Positions 59,966 through 64,000 of a DNA stretch of 64,000 nt are shown piece after piece. The stretch lies in contig NZ_FPBE01000001.1 of assembly GCF_900116625.1 (NCBI RefSeq), positions 558,001 through 622,000 of the forward strand, written 5' to 3'. Within the stretch, counting starts at the first letter, position 1. Each line of letters opens with the position of its first letter. The DNA is from Idiomarina abyssalis (GTDB lineage Bacteria; Pseudomonadota; Gammaproteobacteria; Enterobacterales; Alteromonadaceae). Position numbers and translations under genes: made by a program. The notes beneath the pieces are model-generated. The model worked only from the letters and a program-made list of their open reading frames with translations, ran no database searches and was not told the origin of the DNA.

Positions 59966-61735
59966 TTGGTCGCTTACGATATAACCCCCATCGATTTACA
60001 CGGGCATTTATTTAATGTCTCGCTCACTATTGAACGAGCGGTTGACGAACAAGAACTTTGGTTACCGAACTGGATCCCGGGCAGTTACTTAATACGAGAC
60101 TTTAGTAAGCACATCATTGGGCTGCATGCTGAAAGTAACGGACAAGAGTTAACGATTGAGCAAATAGCAAAGAATCGTTGGCGTCTCGACAAATCAAACC
60201 ACCCGATTACTGTCCATTATCAAGTCTACGCCTGGGACTTGTCTGTTCGCTCCGCATACCTTGATCAGTTCCAGGGGTTCTTTAACAACACAAGTTTATG
60301 TCTGGCAGTTGAAGGACAGACCGATCTTCCCTGTGAACTGCATCTTCACGCGCCACCTGAAGCACCTCAGTGGAAAGTGGCAACCGGTATGCCAAGAAAA
60401 AATGGACAAGCACACTCATGGGGAACATTTCAGGCGGAAAACTACGACGCTCTAATTGATTATCCGTTTTTAATCGGTGACTTGACCATTGAGGAATTTA
60501 TCGCTCATGGGATAAAACATTCCTTTGTTTTAAGTGGCCGGCACTTCGCGGATACCTCAAGGATGACCGCTGATCTTGCTCGTATTTGTGAAACCCAATT
60601 GCAAATGTTCGACGAAGCCCCCTTCCAGTCTTATACATTTTTGACCATGGTTGTCGGTAACGGCTTCGGTGGACTCGAGCATAGAAACTCAACTGCCCTA
60701 CTATGCAGTCGTAAAGATCTTATCAGTGCTCATCAATATGAAATGAATGACAACTATCAAACTTTTCTGAGCCTTTGTTGCCATGAGTACTTTCACAGTT
60801 GGAATATAAAAACCTTAAAGCCACGAGCGTTTCTGCCGTATCAATTGGATAAAGAGTCCTATACCGAGCAGCTCTGGTTCTACGAAGGAATGACGTCGTA
60901 TTTTGATGACTATTTGCTTCATGCCAGCGGTATCATTGATGAAAAGCGCTATTTAAAAGTGCTTGGTGATACGCTCTCAAGAGTTGAACGAGGCGCGGGT
61001 CAGTATCAACAAAGTGTTACCGAGTCGAGTTTTCTGGCGTGGACTAAGTTTTATCAACAGAACGAAAATGCACCTAACAGCATTGTCAGTTATTACGCTA
61101 AAGGTGCATTAATTGCTTTAAGTCTGGATTTAATGTTACGCCTGCAATCTGAGCATAAGTTAACTCTGGGCAACGTCATGAAAGACCTGTGGCACGAATT
61201 CGGTAAAACCTCAATTGGCACAGCCGATGATACTGTTCTGAGTTGGCTCAATCATTATCCTGGCATTGATGTTTCCGACTTCTTAAAGGACGCGCTATAC
61301 AATAAGGATTCCATACCTCTTATCGAGTTGCTGAAAAACTTCGGTATCGACGTTCAACGACAAGTACCAGTAGATGATAACAGCAGTGGAGGCAAGGCAG
61401 CCGATCAGCCAGCCAAAGTAAACTTCGGCGCGAAATATAAAGCATCTGCACAAGGGCTGGAAATCATCAATGTTTACCACGACGAGAGCGCCTATCATGC
61501 AGGGCTGTCAGCCGGAGACCGAATTATTGCGGTTGATCACTTGCAGGTAAATGAGCAGTCCATAAAAACCATTCTTGAACGCTACGTTCCCGGGGATACA
61601 GTAACGGTTCATGCATTCCGAAGAGATGAATTGATGACCCTGGAGCTTACCTGGCTGGAGCCCGCGAAAAGCAGTTACCTGTTAAGCGTGAAACAACCAG
61701 ATAAGTTGAAAGGCTGGCTAACGCCTTCCGGTTAG
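59966..61735 (+). CDS. M61-family glycyl aminopeptidase with PDZ domain
   Basis: 589 aa, start TTG at 59966, supported by AAGGAGAG seven bases upstream and by the lack of an ATG nearby in frame. Beta N-terminal domain, then zinc catalytic motif CCHEYFHSWNIKTLKPRAF near residue 270 with the third ligand E in WFYEGMTSYFDDY. C-terminal PDZ (about 490-575; YHAGLSAGDRIIAVDHLQV). No signal peptide, so cytosolic. M61 prefers N-terminal glycine and alanine. Convergent with the M23 gene with 4-base overlap. Confidence 0.93.
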   Translation: MVAYDITPIDLHGHLFNVSLTIERAVDEQELWLPNWIPGSYLIRDFSKHIIGLHAESNGQELTIEQIAKNRWRLDKSNHPITVHYQVYAWDLSVRSAYLDQFQGFFNNTSLCLAVEGQTDLPCELHLHAPPEAPQWKVATGMPRKNGQAHSWGTFQAENYDALIDYPFLIGDLTIEEFIAHGIKHSFVLSGRHFADTSRMTADLARICETQLQMFDEAPFQSYTFLTMVVGNGFGGLEHRNSTALLCSRKDLISAHQYEMNDNYQTFLSLCCHEYFHSWNIKTLKPRAFLPYQLDKESYTEQLWFYEGMTSYFDDYLLHASGIIDEKRYLKVLGDTLSRVERGAGQYQQSVTESSFLAWTKFYQQNENAPNSIVSYYAKGALIALSLDLMLRLQSEHKLTLGNVMKDLWHEFGKTSIGTADDTVLSWLNHYPGIDVSDFLKDALYNKDSIPLIELLKNFGIDVQRQVPVDDNSSGGKAADQPAKVNFGAKYKASAQGLEIINVYHDESAYHAGLSAGDRIIAVDHLQVNEQSIKTILERYVPGDTVTVHAFRRDELMTLELTWLEPAKSSYLLSVKQPDKLKGWLTPSG

Positions 61736-62553
61736 TCTTGATAAAGCTGGGGAAGTAACGCTGGATCGAGTCGTTCATTTCCCCAGTTAACCCGCCAGTC
61801 AAGATGAGGCCCGGTTGCACGACCGGTAGCACCAATAGCACCGATTAACTCGCCCTGCTTAACCTTGTCGCCAACGTCCACGTTAAGTTCGCTCAAGTGC
61901 AAGTAAGTGGTCGTGACTTTATAGCCATGCTCAATAATAATTGTGCCGCCCGAATAGAATAAGTCGGGTTCAGCTAACACCACCTCACCTGGCCAAGGGG
62001 CTTTTACCGGAGTACCCGTCGGCCCTGCGATATCTTCACCATAATGCGGGTTACGAGGTTCTCCGTTAAAAACTCTCTGACTTCCGTAAACACCACTAAT
62101 ACGCCCCTTTGCAGGTTTAACGACTGGGGTTAGAAAGTCTGTTCTCTGCGTTTCTTTTTGCCGCGCTACCCAAACTTTCTCTGCTTCTTTTCTTGCCCTT
62201 TTAACCTGTGCGGGATCTGGTGTTACCGTCTTTTGAGGCACTCCGTCGACACGGTCAATTTTATATTCACGAGGCGTTAACGTGAGCTCTTTGGTTATTG
62301 TGCTGTCACCTTTCTTAACTATTAAGGTGTTTTCCAGCGGAGCTTTTCGTGCGAAACCAAAAACAATATAACCCTGCTCGGTAACTTGCAGAGGTTCGCC
62401 ATTCAAAGTGGCAGTAACGCCGGGCTCAGATTTAGCCAAAATAAGCGCTCCCTGAGTCAATGGCCCTTTTATCTCCAGTTCAATAGGTTCGTCCGCCAAT
62501 GCAGCGTTTATTGAGCAAAGCGACAAAATAAAAGCGGTAATTGTTCTACGCAT
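61732..62553 (-). CDS. M23-family peptidase, periplasmic
   Basis: 273 aa from ATG 62553, which opens a signal peptide (MRRTITAFILSLCSINAALA). LysM is absent; an N-terminal beta domain (about 25-100) precedes the M23 zinc domain with RNPHYGEDIAGPTGTPVKAP (H, D), TTYLHLSELNV (H-x-H) and GATGRATGPHLDWRVNW (last H). All LytM metal ligands are intact, so it is probably active on peptidoglycan cross-links. It overlaps the QueD-like gene by 8 bases, an unusual pairing. Confidence 0.92.
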   Translation of the reverse strand: MRRTITAFILSLCSINAALADEPIELEIKGPLTQGALILAKSEPGVTATLNGEPLQVTEQGYIVFGFARKAPLENTLIVKKGDSTITKELTLTPREYKIDRVDGVPQKTVTPDPAQVKRARKEAEKVWVARQKETQRTDFLTPVVKPAKGRISGVYGSQRVFNGEPRNPHYGEDIAGPTGTPVKAPWPGEVVLAEPDLFYSGGTIIIEHGYKVTTTYLHLSELNVDVGDKVKQGELIGAIGATGRATGPHLDWRVNWGNERLDPALLPQLYQD

Positions 62554-63430
62554 AGGCAATGGCTCCCTTCCCAACCCCTTCAAACGCACGAACTTCGACT
62601 TTTTTATCAGGGTTTTGTGATTTTATTTCTTCAACTAAATAATCCGCGATACATTCAACGGTTGAGTCGGTATCAATAACGAAGTTTTCTGCATTAGGAA
62701 CCACAAGTTCAAACAGGCCCTGATCAGCAGTATAGCTATAAAAGGTGTGGCTGGAATCAGAGCTCAAATCACTGGCAGCGCCAGATAGTTGAAGATTGCT
62801 ACGAGTGCAAACATCTTCCGTTGTACCTAAATAAATATCCTGCCACTTATCTGACCACTCTTTTTCAAGTACCGGCTGTCGTATGTTATCCAGCTTAATC
62901 TGGATTTTTGAGCGATGGCCATGGGCTATACGTTGGCAATTTCCATCGTGCTTTTTCAGACCATGAGTGTAGTGGTAATAAAAACCATCAATATTCTCAG
63001 GCCGTAAAAACAAGCTAAGCCCTTCAACGTTGACCGGCAACTCTCTTTTAATGACGGCTTTAAGGTAGTCAGTAACCGTTTCAATGGAGACAACTTCCGC
63101 ATCGATAAAAGCAAAGGCATCCGCAGGACAGAACAAATGGATAGAGCGCTGTTCCGGGCGCACAAAGTCAACCCAGTTAGCACTGTCGTCGGAGTTATGC
63201 GTGACTTTTGTGTATGGGTGTTCCGCCGGCACAACCAACTTATGATCAACCGAATTATCGATAATGGCTTTAACTTGCTTTTTCACACGACCAAAATCCA
63301 GCACCATAGATTGCTCATTTAACGCGCCATCCAGCACGATATCAACAATCCAGCTCTCACCGACTATTCCCCTCTCAGGGCATAAGTAAGAGCAATCAAT
63401 AACGGTCAAATCATTCACAAATAACTGCAT
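62546..63430 (-). CDS. Tandem 6-carboxytetrahydropterin-synthase-like (QueD/PTPS family) protein
   Basis: 294 aa, two T-fold domains of the COG0720 family. N-domain (about 1-145) keeps the DF signature (VLDFGRVKK) and the Asp-His pair (D62, H63) but lacks zinc histidines: the HGH position reads VGE (23-25). C-domain (about 148-294) has the zinc histidines H156, H170 and H172 and the catalytic-type Cys165 (HGLKKHDGNCQRIAHGH) and a terminal glutamate (FEGVGKG) but lacks a plain Asp-His. So the halves are complementary. Its role may be queuosine, folate or tetrahydropterin chemistry; not known. Confidence 0.8.
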   Translation of the reverse strand: MQLFVNDLTVIDCSYLCPERGIVGESWIVDIVLDGALNEQSMVLDFGRVKKQVKAIIDNSVDHKLVVPAEHPYTKVTHNSDDSANWVDFVRPEQRSIHLFCPADAFAFIDAEVVSIETVTDYLKAVIKRELPVNVEGLSLFLRPENIDGFYYHYTHGLKKHDGNCQRIAHGHRSKIQIKLDNIRQPVLEKEWSDKWQDIYLGTTEDVCTRSNLQLSGAASDLSSDSSHTFYSYTADQGLFELVVPNAENFVIDTDSTVECIADYLVEEIKSQNPDKKVEVRAFEGVGKGAIAYA

Positions 63431-63486
63431 AGTGAGCTTTTCTCATCTCTTCTTTAAGAACTGCAACCAGTATAACCTGAAACGCC

Positions 63487-64000
63487 TTATCCGATAAGCT
63501 CAATCAGGTTGGCCCATTCCCACAATAACTTCAGTGAAAGCAAAATTAATGCAGCGCCCATGGTGCGATCTACCCAGTGGCTGTAGTGCCAGAGTGTTTT
63601 AAAAATACGGGGCTGAGTAAGTAGCCAGGTTAAAAACAAAAACCACAGCCCAGTTGCAACGATAAGGTACACGCCGTACCCAAATTGGATACTAAAAGGT
63701 GTTTCCGGCGCAATAATAGTAGTAAATAGGGTTAAGAAGAAAATTGTTGCCTTCACATTGAGACCATTGGTAATAAAACCAACGATAAAGGCTTTACGCT
63801 TACGTGGTTGAGTAGAGGCAAGCTCGCTGTCCGACATGTCTTTTCTTGGCTTGGCTTTAATTGCCTGAGTTCCGATAAAACCTAAGTACAATGCACCTGC
63901 ACAAAGCAGGGTTTGATATAACCAGTCTGTCTGGTGAATGATGAGCGCAACGCCAACAAGTGAATAAGTCACATGAATGACAATTCCTGCGGCTATTCCA
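63487..64000 (-). CDS. LysE/RhtB-family amino-acid exporter, C-terminal part (partial)
   Basis: The frame is open to the window edge. The visible part begins GIAAGIVIHVTYSLVGVAL, a LysE/RhtB segment, and continues with helices LLCAGALYLGFIGTQAIKA, NGLNVKATIFFLTLFTTII and VDRTMGAALILLSLKLLW. The G-LNVK-A-FF motif is typical. Likely exports an amino acid; substrate unknown. An ATG inside at 63972 is not the true start. Confidence 0.88.
   Translation of the reverse strand, partial: GIAAGIVIHVTYSLVGVALIIHQTDWLYQTLLCAGALYLGFIGTQAIKAKPRKDMSDSELASTQPRKRKAFIVGFITNGLNVKATIFFLTLFTTIIAPETPFSIQFGYGVYLIVATGLWFLFLTWLLTQPRIFKTLWHYSHWVDRTMGAALILLSLKLLWEWANLIELIG

Overview
The window looks like the chromosome of a marine, aerobic gammaproteobacterium close to Idiomarina/Pseudidiomarina (order Alteromonadales). 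This rests on remembered gene order and protein resemblance, not on a search. Gene blocks such as mnmA-hflD-purB-roxA, cbb3 oxidase-uspE-ttcA, lonH-fabA-rmf, uup-rlmKL-zapC-pyrD-gdh-pepN and prc-proQ-msrC are those of the Shewanella/Alteromonas/Idiomarina group. Metabolism leans on amino acids: a giant NAD-dependent glutamate dehydrogenase, several peptidases (PepN, M61, an M14 carboxypeptidase) and three sodium-coupled or antiport carriers (NSS, NhaC, AGCS). I saw no insertion sequence, prophage, CRISPR array or rRNA. Nearly all genes lie on the minus strand, and the region is densely packed core genome.

Layout. 0-4.1 kb: ribosomal oxygenase roxA (cut by the window edge), purB, hflD, mnmA and rluE (translation and tRNA/rRNA modification). 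4.2-5.8 kb, plus strand: a membrane protein and a Bax-type glucosaminidase. 5.9-14.8 kb: ttcA, uspE, a DsbD_2-type membrane protein and the whole cbb3 oxidase cluster ccoNOQP-HIS; fnr and ccoG, often found in such clusters, are not here. 14.9-20.9 kb: a chemoreceptor and an RND efflux pump with its adaptor. 20.9-22.8 kb: a CPXCG zinc-ribbon protein, azoreductase and a divergent LysR regulator. 22.8-23.1 kb is the only long non-coding stretch and may hold a gene relic. 23.1-25.9 kb: Lon-like lonH, fabA with FadR- and FabR-type sites, and rmf, which is readable although short. 26-32.1 kb: a DUF3466 protein with HAF-like repeats and a GlyGly-CTERM-like tail, uup, a thioredoxin-fold protein and rlmKL.

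32.3-32.4 kb: initiator tRNA-fMet. 32.5-43.5 kb: zapC, pyrD, NAD-GDH, a DUF2835 protein, pepN, NhaC and NSS transporters. 45-49.1 kb: prc, proQ, a small acidic protein, msrC, yeaC and a zinc-ribbon membrane protein. 49.2-54.9 kb: AGCS symporter, M14 carboxypeptidase, a long-form GAPDH, a DUF2989 lipoprotein and msrB. 55-64 kb: pyruvate kinase, an overlapping PilZ-LytS-LytTR-DUF6279 operon, an M61 peptidase with PDZ domain, an M23 peptidase overlapping a tandem QueD-like protein, and a LysE/RhtB exporter cut by the window end.

No clearly new multi-gene defence or mobile system is visible. The most interesting points are a tandem 6-pyruvoyl-tetrahydropterin-synthase-like protein whose two halves carry complementary parts of the active site, the translationally coupled PilZ/LytTR signalling operon, the cbb3 locus without fnr but with an FNR-like palindrome very close to the ccoN start codon, a terminator splitting the cbb3 cluster, and the secreted HAF-repeat protein with a rhombosortase-type tail.
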